A DNA stretch of 64,000 bases, taken from Rhodospirillaceae bacterium (lineage in GTDB: Bacteria; Pseudomonadota; Alphaproteobacteria; CACIAM-22H2). Location: the NCBI GenBank assembly GCA_022843945.1, contig JALHMR010000021.1:22253-86252 (forward strand), in the 5' to 3' direction. A model generated the notes under the pieces. It ran no database searches, was not told where the DNA came from, and saw only the letters and a program-made list of their open reading frames with translations. Both the position numbers and the translations under genes were made by a program. Positions 50,660 through 60,366 of this stretch are shown here, piece after piece (positions within the stretch are counted from its first letter, which is position 1; the number at the start of each line of letters is the position of its first letter).

Positions 50660-51300
50660 TACGATTTCAGCAACTTGCGTGGCCTGATTGTATAGTTCCA
50701 CTCAGAATGGGGGTGATCGTCGGTGATATCGATGCATTTTATTGTGGCTTTGCTGACCTTGATGCCCTTCTGGTAGCTGCGCGTGTCGAGCGCGCTTTCG
50801 ACCTGCAGGCCGGTCTTGGTTGTCGCCGCCGCGATCAACTCGACTACGGGCAAGCGATCCGTAGGCCGCCGACCGCGCCAGTTCTGCGTGATGTGGCAGA
50901 ACAGCCGGTGCTTGATCTTGTTCCATTTCGATGTGCCCGGCGGCTAGCCTAGTGATGGACGGGGATCCCGAGCCCAGTCTCGTCGGCCAGCTTTTGCAGT
51001 TCCAGCTTCCAGAGCCGCACACGAGCACCATTTGAGCCGCCGCAGTCCGCAGTGACTGTCAATTCCCGTGCATTGGGATAGCGCGGTCGTCCCATGCGTT
51101 CGAGCCATCAGCGGATCGACTGTACGGCGAACTCGGCGGTGTCGCTCGTGATCCCGACGCTGACGAAACCGGAGTTGGCGGTCACATCGTACACGCCATA
51201 GGGCACGACCTTGCCGAGCGTCTTGTCCTCGAAGTCGTACACCTTCGCGCGCTGTGGATCGCCTTTGGGGCGATAATCGGTTCCGCCATCCTTGAAGCCT
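50660..51300 (-). pseudogene. ISAzo13-family transposase remnant
   Basis: Minus-strand pieces in more than one frame match the C-terminal half of ISAzo13 transposases: VYDFEDKTLGKVVPYGVYDVTANSGFVSVG, MGRPRYPNARELTVTADCGGSNGARVRLWKLELQKLAD, then KGIKVSKATIKCIDITDD and SEWNYTI at the end. In-frame stops and a frameshift disable it. Its left part abuts a truncated dihydroorotase. Confidence 0.8.
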
Positions 51301-51691
51301 TCCGTGCGAGTTGGTGCGGCTTGATCATGTCAGACATCATGGTCACGCCGGCGGCGAAATTCGTGGTGCTGCGCGCCGGGTAAATTTTGATCGCCGTGAA
51401 CGCCTCTTCTGTGAACCCTCGAGCGACATCTTGGGAATCGGTCTCATCGGTCAGGAAACACGTCATCAGCGGCTCGAACTTAGAGCCGTCGGGCAGTACG
51501 CGTCGGATCCAATCGCGATAGGCAACTGCCTGGGAGGCCGTCGTCACCGGCGGATCGAGGTTTGGCATGACGATGGCGCGCCCGAACGCGCGCGCCGTCC
51601 ACGGCAGCGCCATGCGCAGCATATCGCCATCGCGCAGGTGCACGTGCCAGTCGTCGGGCCGACGGAGGGTCATCTTATTCACTGGGGTCAC
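51300..51691 (-). pseudogene. pyrC: Dihydroorotase (PyrC) N-terminal fragment
   Basis: About 130 residues match the start of type II dihydroorotase: LRRPDDWHVHLRDGDML with the metal-binding HxH, GRAIVMPNLDPPVTT, FEPLMTCFLTDETD, and AIKIYPARSTTNFAAGVT with the carbamylated Lys. The homology ends near 51300, where ISAzo13 sequence begins, so over half of the enzyme is lost. The start overlaps the pyruvate kinase stop (ATGA), so the two were one operon. Confidence 0.82.
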
Positions 51692-53261
51692 CTTCGCCCC
51701 GCTTCCCGCACCTGAGGCGCACTTGGCGGTCCGGTCCAGAGCTCCAGCGGCGCGAGCCGCGCCGACTTCTTCGACTGGTGGCGATCCATGCGGTGGAGCA
51801 CATTGTCGAGAAAGCGCACTGCCTCAACGATGAATGGTCCTTTGTTGAGCATCACGCATTCGGCGCGCTGCGCCATGGCCGCATCGGTTACTTCCGCCCG
51901 GCTGGGCGTTCCTTCTTCCACCAACCCGGCTAAAACCTGGGTCGCCCAAATGACCGGCACATGGGCCGCCTCGCATAGCCAGAGAATATTCTCCTGGACT
52001 TCGCTGATGTGTTCGAAACCAAGTTCGACCGCCAGATCGCCACGCGCGATCATAACCGCCAGCGGCTGTTGCCCGGCGCCATGCACGATCAGTTCGGGAA
52101 GGTTCCTGACGGCGAGCGCGGTTTCGATCTTGAGCACTAACGGCTGCGCGGGGCGTTCGCCGCGTCGTGCTGCCAATTCCTGCTGAATGAGGGTGATGTC
52201 TGACGGACGCTGAACGAAGGAAAACCCGACGAGATCGGCATTCTCCGCAACGAAATCGAGATCGTGAAGATCCTTCTCGGTCAGAGGCGGAAGATCGAGC
52301 GCCGTATCCGGAAAGTTCAGCCCCTTTTTCAGCCGGAGCTTCTCACCCTTGCTGCGCGCCTGCTCCACACGAAGGATCGCGCCGCCGGGCTCCATGCTTT
52401 CGACGCGCGCTGCGATGCTGCCATCGTCGATGAAGACGCGTGCTCCGACTCAAGCTGATCAAGAACGGCAGGGAACGTCATGCGGATGACGACATCGCCA
52501 GCCTTTGGCTGAGCGGGCATCCGCCCGGCCAACATGAGAAGGTCGCCGCGGTAGAGCCGGGTTTTCTTCGGCGCGAAGACTTCGGCGATCCGGCATTTCG
52601 GGCCGGCGATATCCATCAGTATCCGGCAGGCTCTGTCTTGTTCTGCTGCCGCGGCGCGGCTGTTCTCGATCATGGCCGCCCAGGTCTCCGGTGCACCATG
52701 CGCGCAGTTGATGCGCAGGCAATCCGCTCCGGCACGAATGATATCGGCGACCAGCGCGCGGTCTTGACTGGCCCTGGTCGGCAACGTCACCATGATCCGC
52801 GTTCCGGGACCGTGCGGGTCGTCTCCAAAGATCCTGGCCTGTTCTCGCCTCAAAATCCGCTTTCCGTTCCGGAAGGCTAGGGGGACAGGGTGGGAAACGG
52901 CGGGCTCGCCGGCTATGTCGCTAAGCCGCGCGCAGACAGCATCAAGTGTTGCCATAACGCGGCCCTCATTCCGTCCGAGCGACGTGAGTCCGAGCGCCGA
53001 GAGCTGATGCTGGCGAGCACTCAGATCATGTCGCCGGAACGCCAGATATTGCGCGAGGTTGATCGCACCAGGCAGAAAGCTCCGCCGCGCCACCTCGGGA
53101 CCCCAGTCCTCGACAGTGGCTTGGCTCTCCTGGGTGACGGCAGCTCGGATGCGAAGCATCCTGGACAGGATGCGCTTCGCGGACACCTTCCCAATTACCT
53201 CACGGGAGGGGCCCGCAGCAGGACGTTTCAAACTCGAACGTTGGCTCGCATTCCGTGTCAT
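51688..53261 (-). pseudogene. Pyruvate kinase-like gene with one frameshift
   Basis: Two overlapping frames make one pyruvate-kinase-like protein of about 520 residues. The first has RIMVTLPTRASQDRALVADIIRAGADCLRINCAH and RILMDIAGPKCRI. The second has RLKKGLNFPDTALDLPPLTEKDL, VLKIETALAVRNL, MIARGDLAVELG and WATQVLAG. A single missing base near 52446-52452 breaks the frame just before RVFIDDGSIAARVES. GGAGG precedes ATG 53261; GTG 53297 overlaps the upstream stop. It may be a sequencing error or real decay. Confidence 0.78.
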
Positions 53262-53293
53262 TGGTCCTCCGATCGCGTGCCCAAGCCGCCTAA

Positions 53294-54052
53294 TCACGCG
53301 GTACCGCAGCCGGCGGCCTCGATGTTTCTGCGCAGACCCGGATCAAGTCCTAGCTTGTTGGCAAGATCGTCGAGCCAGGCCGTCTCGGCTGGTGTGTCGG
53401 CATCGATCGCGACAAAAGCCGCCAGATAGACTTGCGCTGCCACTTCTGGCCCATCTACGGCTGCCGCGAGCTGGTCAGGTGTGTCGGGACGCGCGATCAG
53501 GGACTCAAGATAATCCCGCTCCTCGCTGGGAAGGCTGCTGGCTTCGACGCACTCGATCAGACGGGCGCGCTCGGTTTGGTCAAGGCGACCGTCAGCCATG
53601 GCCGAAGCGATCATCGCGCGTAACAAGATATTCGCCGTGCTATCCTGTGGCGCAGCGTCCGGTGATGAGAGAAAGCCGCGCGAGGCTTCTTGCGGCGCGT
53701 CGGTCTGCCCCGGGATGAGGCCGCTAAGCTTGTCGCTGACACTTTGCGGTAACAGCGGCTTGCCAGCACGGTAGTTGCTGTACGCCTTGTAGGCGAGCCC
53801 TCCAAGCAAGGCAGCGGCCCCGATTTGCAGAGCGCCGCCGGCGAACTTCCGCGCGTGCTTCGAGGTCAAGAGCGTGCCCGCCAAACCGCCTGCGAGCGCA
53901 CCGGTGCCGAGCGCCCCCGCATTGTTAGCAATGAAATCGCCGAGGCCCGCTCGTCCGCCGCGATCCGGCGCTTGAGCGCCGTCCGCACCGCTTTGACCGG
54001 TCGTCGGACTGCCCGACAGGACGGCGGTCAACAGCTTGTTCACGTCGATCAT
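53294..54052 (-). CDS. DUF533/TerB-like protein
   Basis: A 252-residue protein. Residues about 38-95 are a Gly/Ala-rich hydrophobic region (GALGTGALAGGLAGTLLTS; ALQIGAAALLGGLAYKAY), as in DUF533. Residues about 140-245 form the TerB-like helical domain (LLRAMIASAMADGRLDQTERARLIECVE; VYLAAFVAIDADTPAETAWLDDLANKLGLDP). The function is unknown; it may be membrane-associated in stress response. It is upstream of the pyruvate kinase gene in the same operon. Confidence 0.87.
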   Translation of the reverse strand: MIDVNKLLTAVLSGSPTTGQSGADGAQAPDRGGRAGLGDFIANNAGALGTGALAGGLAGTLLTSKHARKFAGGALQIGAAALLGGLAYKAYSNYRAGKPLLPQSVSDKLSGLIPGQTDAPQEASRGFLSSPDAAPQDSTANILLRAMIASAMADGRLDQTERARLIECVEASSLPSEERDYLESLIARPDTPDQLAAAVDGPEVAAQVYLAAFVAIDADTPAETAWLDDLANKLGLDPGLRRNIEAAGCGTA

Positions 54053-54221
54053 ATCGTTCTCCTGTGATGTGCTGGTAGGTTCGCGCCTATGGGCATCCCG
54101 CGGGTTACCGGGGCGCGTTGCGGGCGATATCGGCTCATTGGTGTCGGCATCGATGCACCAGGCGGACGCGGCGTAGGATGCAGTGGTACGCGTGACGGAG
54201 CAGATAGGTCATCAATGGTCA

Positions 54222-55283
54222 TCAATCGTCTCCGGCGGGGTGAGCGGAGGTACGTTTTCCGATGGAGCCTGGGAGCGGGGCTGTCAGGCCGTGGCTAACG
54301 GTTTCGTTGGTCGCGGCCGCACGGGTTTTCCAGAGCGAGAGCAAGACGCCGCCCGCGATGAGGGACAGGGTCACTCCGAGCGAGATCGCAGGATCAAGCT
54401 TGCCGACAATCTGGTTCCAGAAAATCTTGGCGCCGATAAAGACGAGCACGATGGCGAGCGCGTACTTCAAGTATTCAAAGCGGTGAACCATGGCAGCCAG
54501 GGCGAAGTAGAGCGCGCGGAGGCCGAGGATTGCCATGATATTGGCCGTGAAGACGATGTAAGTGTCGGTCGTGATGGCGAAGATCGCCGGCACCGAGTCG
54601 ACGGCGAACACGAGATCGGCGATGTTGATCACGACCAGCGCCAGGAAAAGGGGCGTCGCGAAGCGTACTAGCTTGCCCGTCTTCGGATCTGGCTTGCGGA
54701 CGAAGAAGTGCGAACCGTGTAACTCGGCCGAGACGCGTATGCGCCTAGACAGGAACCGCACGATAGGATTCTTTGAAACGTCCCGCTCGCTCTCTCCCAT
54801 GACGAGCATCTTGATGCCAGTACCGATCAGGAAGACGCCGAAGATATAGAGCACCCACTCGTACTGCTGCACGAGCGCCGCGCCGAGCCCGACCATAATG
54901 CCGCGCAAGACAAGCACCGCGAGTATGCCCCAGAGCAGCGCCCGGTACTGGTATTTGGCAGGAATGGCGAAATAGCTGAAGATCAGCGAGATGACGAAGA
55001 CATTGTCGATCGAAAGTGCCTTCTCAAGAGCATAGCCTGTAAAGTACTCCATGCCCGAGGTCTGGCCCATGGACCACCACAGCCAGGCGCCGAACATGAG
55101 CGCAATCGCGATGTAGAACGCGGACAACGCCAAGCTTTCGCCGACGCCGAGCTCTCTGTCATGCTTGTGAAGAACGCCGAGGTCGAAGGCGAGCAGCGCC
55201 CCAACCACGGCAAGGAAGGCGAACCAGAGCCAGAGAGTTTTGCCGAGGAAATCGCTGGTCAGGAAGTCGGCGAGCAGTTCCAT
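54222..55283 (-). CDS. terC: TerC-family integral membrane protein
   Basis: A 353-residue protein with about nine membrane segments and the TerC motifs: AFDLGVLHKHDRELG, ALEKALSIDNVFVISLIFSYFAIPAKYQYRALLWGI, VINIADLVFAVDSVPAIFAIT. The acidic residues within these segments are those thought to bind metal. Members export Mn(II) or load secreted proteins; the tellurite phenotype belongs to one subgroup. It has its own weak AAGGAT ribosome site. Confidence 0.93.
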   Translation of the reverse strand: MELLADFLTSDFLGKTLWLWFAFLAVVGALLAFDLGVLHKHDRELGVGESLALSAFYIAIALMFGAWLWWSMGQTSGMEYFTGYALEKALSIDNVFVISLIFSYFAIPAKYQYRALLWGILAVLVLRGIMVGLGAALVQQYEWVLYIFGVFLIGTGIKMLVMGESERDVSKNPIVRFLSRRIRVSAELHGSHFFVRKPDPKTGKLVRFATPLFLALVVINIADLVFAVDSVPAIFAITTDTYIVFTANIMAILGLRALYFALAAMVHRFEYLKYALAIVLVFIGAKIFWNQIVGKLDPAISLGVTLSLIAGGVLLSLWKTRAAATNETVSHGLTAPLPGSIGKRTSAHPAGDD

Positions 55284-55435
55284 GCAAATCCTTAGTGTTC
55301 GGGTGTCTGGGAGCACCCTTTGAAAGCGTCACAGGCATCAACGATGCGCCATGCCCGAGCGTCAGAGAGGAGCGCGGACCTTTCGGGGAGCCGTGAATAC
55401 CGATTCCCGCCCTCGGGCAGCGGTGGCGCGGGACC

Positions 55436-56284
55436 TCAATGCGACAGAAGCACTGGCAACGGCGGGTGGGCGATGACGGTCTTCGTCGCGCCGCCCAGGA
55501 CGAAGTCCCGCAGGCGGGAGTGCCCATAAGCGCCCATGACGAGCAGGTCGAGGTCGTGCGCGGTTGCATACTCTTCGAGAGCCTGGCCGATTGTCCGTTC
55601 GGCAGCCTCTTCCTCTTCCATGACAATCTCGATGCCATGAAATGCAAGATGCCTCATGAGCTCAGCGCCCGAGTGCTTCGTATCGATCGCCTTGTCCTGT
55701 GTGATCGTCACCACCCGCACAGTCTTGGCACGCTCCAGGATCGGCATGGCATCCGCCACAGCCCGTGCCGCGGGTCGGCTGAAATCCCAAGCCACGCCGA
55801 CGACATCGATAGACAGGGGGCGGCGAATTTTCGGTGCTTCCGGGAGGACAACCGTCGGTCGGCCGGAGCCGAAGATCACGCACTCAGCGACATATTGCTG
55901 AAGCCCCACTTCCTCGCCGACCGGGATCATCGTGACATCGCGCATTCTGGCATGTTCGGTCACGATGGCCGCGAGTTGCGAGGTTGTGGATGACTCGATT
56001 ACGTGGCCGTGTGGAACGCCGCGCTTTGTTGCCACGCTTTCGAACACACTGACCAGGTTCCGGGCATTCGCCAGGCTCTTCTGCCGCTCGGCCGCTACCA
56101 TCCCAGGGAGGTCAAGCAACGCGCTCGCAAGTGCGTTGCTGGTGCTCGGAATCTCTATGTTGATAGTCAGCGCCGAGATGTGCGCACCCAACGCCTCAGC
56201 GAAGCTGACCGCTTGTTCGATCACCGCATCCGGGGTCGGTTCGGGATAACTGCTCACCTGCAATAGAACGTCCTTGAAAGCCAT
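55436..56284 (-). CDS. Universal stress protein (two tandem Usp domains)
   Basis: A 282-residue protein made of two Usp domains. The first begins FKDVLLQVSSYPEPTPDAVIEQAVSFAEALGAHISALTI. The second ends LLVMGAYGHSRLRDFVLGGATKTVIAHPPLPVLLSH, which has the GxxGx9GG(A)T ATP-binding pattern. ATG 56284 is used; TTG- or GTG-type extensions are less likely. Tandem Usp proteins are common in low-oxygen regulons of alphaproteobacteria. Confidence 0.92.
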   Translation of the reverse strand: MAFKDVLLQVSSYPEPTPDAVIEQAVSFAEALGAHISALTINIEIPSTSNALASALLDLPGMVAAERQKSLANARNLVSVFESVATKRGVPHGHVIESSTTSQLAAIVTEHARMRDVTMIPVGEEVGLQQYVAECVIFGSGRPTVVLPEAPKIRRPLSIDVVGVAWDFSRPAARAVADAMPILERAKTVRVVTITQDKAIDTKHSGAELMRHLAFHGIEIVMEEEEAAERTIGQALEEYATAHDLDLLVMGAYGHSRLRDFVLGGATKTVIAHPPLPVLLSH

Positions 56285-56357
56285 TCTTTTATTTCCTTGT
56301 GGGTTCACGAACTCATACTGACCGCTCTTAGCGGTCGCTGTGCGTGCGCATTTGTCT

Positions 56358-57248
56358 TCATCTCGGCAATCCCCTATCCGCGCTCTGCAATGCCGCGATC
56401 CGGTCTTCCAACGGCGGGTGTGTCATGAACAGGCGCTTCAACCCGCCGCCTCTGCTGCCCGAAATGCCGAAGGCTGCCATCTTGTCCGGAAGCGGTGCCG
56501 GGTGCAGCGCCGCCAGGCGACGAAGGGCGGCGATCATGTGCGGCCGACCGGCGAGCTCGGCGCCGCCCCGATCGGCCCGGAATTCCCGCTGGCGGGAGAA
56601 CCACAAGACAATGATGGACGCGAGGATCCCGAGCAGCAATTCAGCAGCAATCATCGTGACGAAGAAAGCGGGACCGTGACCGTTCTGGGTTCTGAACACT
56701 ACCCGGTCAACCACATGGCCGATCACCCGCGACAGGAACATGACGAAGGTGTTCACCACCCCTTGGATCAGCGCCATCGTCACCATGTCGCCGTTGGCGG
56801 CGTGCGAGACCTCGTGCCCCAGCACTGCCTCGGCTTCTTCCCGGCTCATCCGTTGCAGCAGCCCGGTGGACACGGCGATGAGCGAGGCGTTCCTGCTCAT
56901 GCCGGTGGCAAAGGCGTTCACCTCCGGCGACTCGTAAACGGCAACCTCGGGCATCTTGATGCCGGCGGCCTTGGCTTGGCGGGCGACGGTCTGCACCAGC
57001 CATTGTTCCGTCGGTGTGTTGGGCTGGGCGATGACTTGGGCGCCGACCGCCCTCTTGGCGGTCCATTTCGAGAGGGCCAGAGAGATGAAGGCGCCGCCAA
57101 AACCGAAGACGGCCGCAAAGATGAGCAAAGCGTTGAGATTGAGGCCTTGTTCGTTGAGGTAGGGCTCGACCCCCAGCAAGCGCAGGGTGACCGACAGCAC
57201 CAGCACCACGGCCAAATTGGTAGCGAGAAAAAGCGCCGTGCGTTTCAC
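56358..57248 (-). CDS. htpX: HtpX-type membrane zinc protease
   Basis: A 296-residue protease: two N-terminal membrane segments, the zinc motif GHEVSH at about 144-149, two more membrane segments, and the third ligand in [12 protein letters not shown]. The end is [13 protein letters not shown], as in HtpX. It removes damaged membrane proteins. The start overlaps the stop of the zinc-finger gene upstream. Confidence 0.95.
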   Translation of the reverse strand: MKRTALFLATNLAVVLVLSVTLRLLGVEPYLNEQGLNLNALLIFAAVFGFGGAFISLALSKWTAKRAVGAQVIAQPNTPTEQWLVQTVARQAKAAGIKMPEVAVYESPEVNAFATGMSRNASLIAVSTGLLQRMSREEAEAVLGHEVSHAANGDMVTMALIQGVVNTFVMFLSRVIGHVVDRVVFRTQNGHGPAFFVTMIAAELLLGILASIIVLWFSRQREFRADRGGAELAGRPHMIAALRRLAALHPAPLPDKMAAFGISGSRGGGLKRLFMTHPPLEDRIAALQSADRGLPR

Positions 57249-57691
57249 CCAGTGCCCCTCACGAAACGATGATCATCGTCATCGTCGTGGTGGCTTTGCT
57301 CTCGGATTTCGTGCGACCCGGTCGTGCGGGCTGCAGGCGACGCACCTTCGGTGCTGCGAGCGATGATATTGTCGAGCTCGCCCCGGTCAAGCCACACTCC
57401 ACGGCAGGTCGGACAATAGTCGATCTCGACGCCTTGTCGGTCGGACAGCACCAACCCGGTCCTGCAGATCGGACAAGGCGTCGCCGCGACAGTTTCCTCA
57501 GTTCGCATGGCGCAAACGCTCTCCCGCCGACCGAAGCGGACGAGCAACTGCAAGCGATCCTTCATCGCGAGTCTGAGCTTCTTCAGCCGCAGCAGTCTGA
57601 TGCCGTCGGGAAAACGCCGCTTGTGCTCGTGTCGGATTGCATCGTCGAGCTTGCGGTGCATGGCCGTCAGTCTGTATGTCAAAGCACTCAT
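57245..57691 (-). CDS. DUF465-like plus TFIIB-type zinc finger protein (fused frame)
   Basis: A 148-residue frame with two parts that are normally separate. Residues 1-55 look like DUF465/YdcH ([44 protein letters not shown]). Residues 73-110 form a TFIIB-type zinc finger ([38 protein letters not shown]). The tail is His/Asp-rich. An internal ATG at 57508 (Met62) has GGGAGAG in front of it, so the zinc-finger part may also be made alone. It is upstream of htpX and overlaps it. Confidence 0.72.
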   Translation of the reverse strand: MSALTYRLTAMHRKLDDAIRHEHKRRFPDGIRLLRLKKLRLAMKDRLQLLVRFGRRESVCAMRTEETVAATPCPICRTGLVLSDRQGVEIDYCPTCRGVWLDRGELDNIIARSTEGASPAARTTGSHEIREQSHHDDDDDHRFVRGTG

Positions 57692-57755
57692 GCTCAGAGC
57701 CTTTCTCCAGTTGATTGTTTGAGATGCGGTCCACGCGATACCCCTCGCCAAATTC

Positions 57756-58346
57756 CTACTGAGCGAGAACCGTCAAACGAATCTCCACACGCTCCCCCAC
57801 CTGGCGGAACAGCAAGAGATCGATTGACTCTTGGTCGCGCTTGAAGCGGTGATGTTCGGCCTCGGGCGCGCCATTCATCACCTCATGGGCGTATCCTGCG
57901 GCCGCGAAGCCTTGAACGTAATACGCACGCACGGCCTCAAACGCAGCGCGCCCGGCATAGCGGACCTCGAGCGTCTTCTCCCCGCGCGCGAAATAGGAGC
58001 GCACCAGGCCGGGAAAGCGCGGCACGGGCCCGACATCGGCGCCACTCACGTCGCTCGCCGGCGGTTCTCCGACGAGACCCGGCACCCACTGGCCGACCTG
58101 TTCTTTCACGCCGGGCGCCACCTGTTCGATCTGCGTCATGGCCTCGCCGGCAAGGCGCTTGCCCGCCTCGGTCGCCATCGGAAACTGCCCCCACAACCAG
58201 GACAGCAGCGCGATCCCGGCCCAGGTAACCAGACCGAGTATCCCAACAACGACGGCACCCAGGATCAGCCAGATGCGCGCCCGCACCTTGCTCAAAGCCG
58301 AGACGGCCCGTGTCGAGAACCGATGCTCATGGAAGGTACTGCGCAT
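57756..58346 (-). CDS. Membrane-anchored hypothetical protein
   Basis: A 196-residue protein. One long hydrophobic segment (IWLILGAVVVGILGLVTWAGIALLSWLWG at about 27-55) is followed by an extracytoplasmic domain with YFARGEKTLEVRYAGRAAFEAVRAYYVQGFAAAGYAHEV and a beta-rich end (SIDLLLFRQVGERVEIRLTVLAQ). The first Met of the long frame is ignored because ATG 58346 avoids overlap with the hibernation-factor gene. The family is not recognised. Confidence 0.7.
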   Translation of the reverse strand: MRSTFHEHRFSTRAVSALSKVRARIWLILGAVVVGILGLVTWAGIALLSWLWGQFPMATEAGKRLAGEAMTQIEQVAPGVKEQVGQWVPGLVGEPPASDVSGADVGPVPRFPGLVRSYFARGEKTLEVRYAGRAAFEAVRAYYVQGFAAAGYAHEVMNGAPEAEHHRFKRDQESIDLLLFRQVGERVEIRLTVLAQ

Positions 58347-58353
58347 CACCACC

Positions 58354-58680
58354 TCACGACGCCCGTTCACTGAAGGTGTTGCGGAGGCGCCGCAGGCAGC
58401 GGCCCAGAGTCCGCTTGGCCCGGTCCGCGGCGCGATCCACCGCGACATGAAAGTCCGCCTCTGTTTCCTCGATGACGATATCTGCCCCCCCGTTCAGCCG
58501 AACGCGCAGACTGCAGCGCTTGTCTATGCCGCCCTTCGGTCCGTTGACATCGGACAAGACTGCGACAACGCCCCGAATGTGCTCTGGAAATTGCGACAGT
58601 GCGAATGCCAACCGATGTTCCACATGCTCACGCAGCTCATCTGTGAGGTCCGAGTTACGCACTTGAATCGCGGTTCTCAT
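58354..58680 (-). CDS. hpf: HPF/RaiA-like ribosome hibernation factor
   Basis: A 108-residue protein with the HPF/RaiA fold pattern: IQVRNSDLTDELREHVEHRLAFALSQFPEHIRGVVAVLSDVNGPKGGIDKRCSLRVRLNGGADIVIEETEADFHVAVDRAADRAKRTL split as beta-alpha-beta-beta-beta-alpha. The long C-terminal domain of HPF is missing. It binds ribosomes in stasis. GGAGG precedes ATG 58680. It is the first gene of the minus-strand stress cluster. Confidence 0.85.
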   Translation of the reverse strand: MRTAIQVRNSDLTDELREHVEHRLAFALSQFPEHIRGVVAVLSDVNGPKGGIDKRCSLRVRLNGGADIVIEETEADFHVAVDRAADRAKRTLGRCLRRLRNTFSERAS

Positions 58681-58722
58681 CAATTCCTCCATCCACCACC
58701 CGTGTTCGTGCAGTATGTAGGC

Positions 58723-58738
58723 TTGATCAATCATCCAA
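58723..58738. promoter_or_regulatory. FixK/FNR-like half-conserved site
   Basis: TTGATCAATCATCCAA has the form TTGA-N8-CCAA, one base off the TTG(A/C)-N8-(T/G)CAA box described for FixK2. It lies between the divergent hpf and NhaR-like genes. A FixK-like protein is encoded at 60367. Confidence 0.35.
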
Positions 58739-58797
58739 TAAAGCAGATAATTCGGCGTGCTTCAGTCGAAAAAAACTGCTGATTGGAATGGCCAGCC

Positions 58798-59697
58798 GTG
58801 TTGAATTACAAGCAGCTGCATTACTTCTGGAAGGTCGCGAAGGCGGGCAGCATCGCGCGCGCCGCCGAGCAGTTGTGTCTCGCGCCGCAGACCATCAGCG
58901 CCCAGATCGGCACCCTGGAGGAAGCGCTCGGAACCGAGTTGTTCCGCCGCGTCGGACGACGGCTGGAGTTGACCGCGGCGGGACAGCTGACCCTTTCTTA
59001 CGCCGACGATATCTTCCAGATCGGAAGAGAGCTGGAGGAGACGGTGCGCAACCGTCCGGGCCGCAGCGACATGCTGTTCCGGGTGGGGGTGGCCGATGTC
59101 GTTCCCAAGTCGATCGCCTATCACCTGCTGGCTCCAGCACTGAATAGTGCCGGGCGTGTGCGGCTGATCTGCCGGGAGGACAAGCTGGATCGTCTGTTCG
59201 CGGAACTCGCGATCCACAAGATGGATCTCGTGATCGCCGACCGGCCGCTGCCCTCCGAACTGGGGGTGAAAGGCTACAGCCACGCTCTCGGGCGCACACT
59301 AATCTCCTTCTACGCCGTGCGCGCACTTGCCGCACGCTATCGGAAAGACTTTCCGCGATCCCTCCAGGGCGCCCCCATGCTGATCCCGAGCGATGGCGCA
59401 ACGATGAGGGGAGCGCTCACGCGGTGGTTCAGTGAACTTCAGATCGAACCGCGCATTGTCGGCGAGTTCGACGACACAGCGCTGATGAAGGCTTTTGGTA
59501 GGGCGGGTGCCGGTATTTTCCCGGCACCGACAATACTGGCCGACGAAATCCGCAGCCAATATGAAGCCGAGATCATCGGTCGCGCCGACAGCGTCGCAGT
59601 AAAATATTACGCCATCTCCGTCGAACGCAAACTGACCCATCCGGCCGTGGTGGCGATCAGCGAGGCGGCGAAGACGGACCTGTTCGTCGAGGAATGA
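58798..59697 (+). CDS. NhaR-like LysR-family regulator
   Basis: A 299-residue LysR protein. The N-terminal helix-turn-helix is LNYKQLHYFWKVAKAGSIARAAEQLCLAPQTISAQIGTLEEALGTELFRRVGRRLELTAAG read in parts. The effector domain resembles NhaR (FRVGVADVVPKSIAYHLL; DLVIADRPLPSE; GEFDDTALMKAFGRAGAGIFPAPTILADEI). NhaR activates Na+/H+ antiporter genes, which fits the Mrp genes at 63.4 kb. The start could be GTG 58798, TTG 58801 or TTG 58783. Confidence 0.87.
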   Translation: MLNYKQLHYFWKVAKAGSIARAAEQLCLAPQTISAQIGTLEEALGTELFRRVGRRLELTAAGQLTLSYADDIFQIGRELEETVRNRPGRSDMLFRVGVADVVPKSIAYHLLAPALNSAGRVRLICREDKLDRLFAELAIHKMDLVIADRPLPSELGVKGYSHALGRTLISFYAVRALAARYRKDFPRSLQGAPMLIPSDGATMRGALTRWFSELQIEPRIVGEFDDTALMKAFGRAGAGIFPAPTILADEIRSQYEAEIIGRADSVAVKYYAISVERKLTHPAVVAISEAAKTDLFVEE

Positions 59698-59755
59698 GCA
59701 TCCGCCTCGACTTGAGCGGGTTCTGCCGAACGCCGCAGATAAAAAGACAGTACCC

Positions 59756-60109
59756 TCAGGCGTGACGAGCGCTTTTGCGGGAGGCTCCCCCGCGTCTTCG
59801 GTTTCCGAGCACCATGCCGATCAGTTCGGCGATCGTGCAATGACCTTCGACGGGATGTCGAAGGAGCAAGTCCTCATGGACGAGGTAGCGATTGGCGCGC
59901 CCTTCACGCATGCGGCTGAGATAGCCTGCCTCCTCCAGTTCGGCGACGATGCGCTGCACGGCGCGCTCCGTGACCCCGACCCGGACTGCAACCTCGCGCA
60001 TCCTCGCCTCCGGGTTCTCCACCAAACATAGCAGCACGTGGGCGTGGTTGGTCAGGAAGGTCCAGCTGGCGGAAGGTGATGCGTCCTTTTGTCTTGCCCT
60101 TGCCGTCAT
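59756..60109 (-). CDS. Winged-helix transcriptional regulator
   Basis: A 117-residue protein with a MarR/ArsR-like winged helix (WTFLTNHAHVLLCLVENPEARMREVAVRVGVTERAVQRIVAELEEAGYLSRMREGRANRYLVHEDLLLRHPVE read in parts). The basic C-terminus (GNRRRGGASRKSARHA) may add DNA contacts. There is no sensor domain. GGAGGG precedes ATG 60109. A strong promoter lies just upstream. Confidence 0.85.
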   Translation of the reverse strand: MTARARQKDASPSASWTFLTNHAHVLLCLVENPEARMREVAVRVGVTERAVQRIVAELEEAGYLSRMREGRANRYLVHEDLLLRHPVEGHCTIAELIGMVLGNRRRGGASRKSARHA

Positions 60110-60155
60110 CCACAAGCCCTCCTATATACGAACGTAGTTTCGTGTTTCTAGTATC

Positions 60156-60184
60156 ATGATACGACCGTCGCACTATGGTGTCAA
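60156..60184 (-). promoter_or_regulatory. Near-consensus promoter of the winged-helix gene
   Basis: On the minus strand TTGACA (60179-60184), 17 bp, TATCAT (60156-60161). The -10 overlaps the palindrome TATCATGATA, a possible autoregulatory site. Confidence 0.75.
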
Positions 60185-60366
60185 GACGGCCCTGAAGGCA
60201 ATGTCACGACAACAGGCCACGGCACAGGATTGCATTCGCGCCGCTGGGAAGGCCCAGGCAGGAGATCGACAGTGACAGAGTTGACGGTACACATTTGCCG
60301 CTGGTGCGCTCCGGTGATGATGCACTGGTCGCACCAAGCCATTCCTCGAACGTGAAGGGATCCTCC

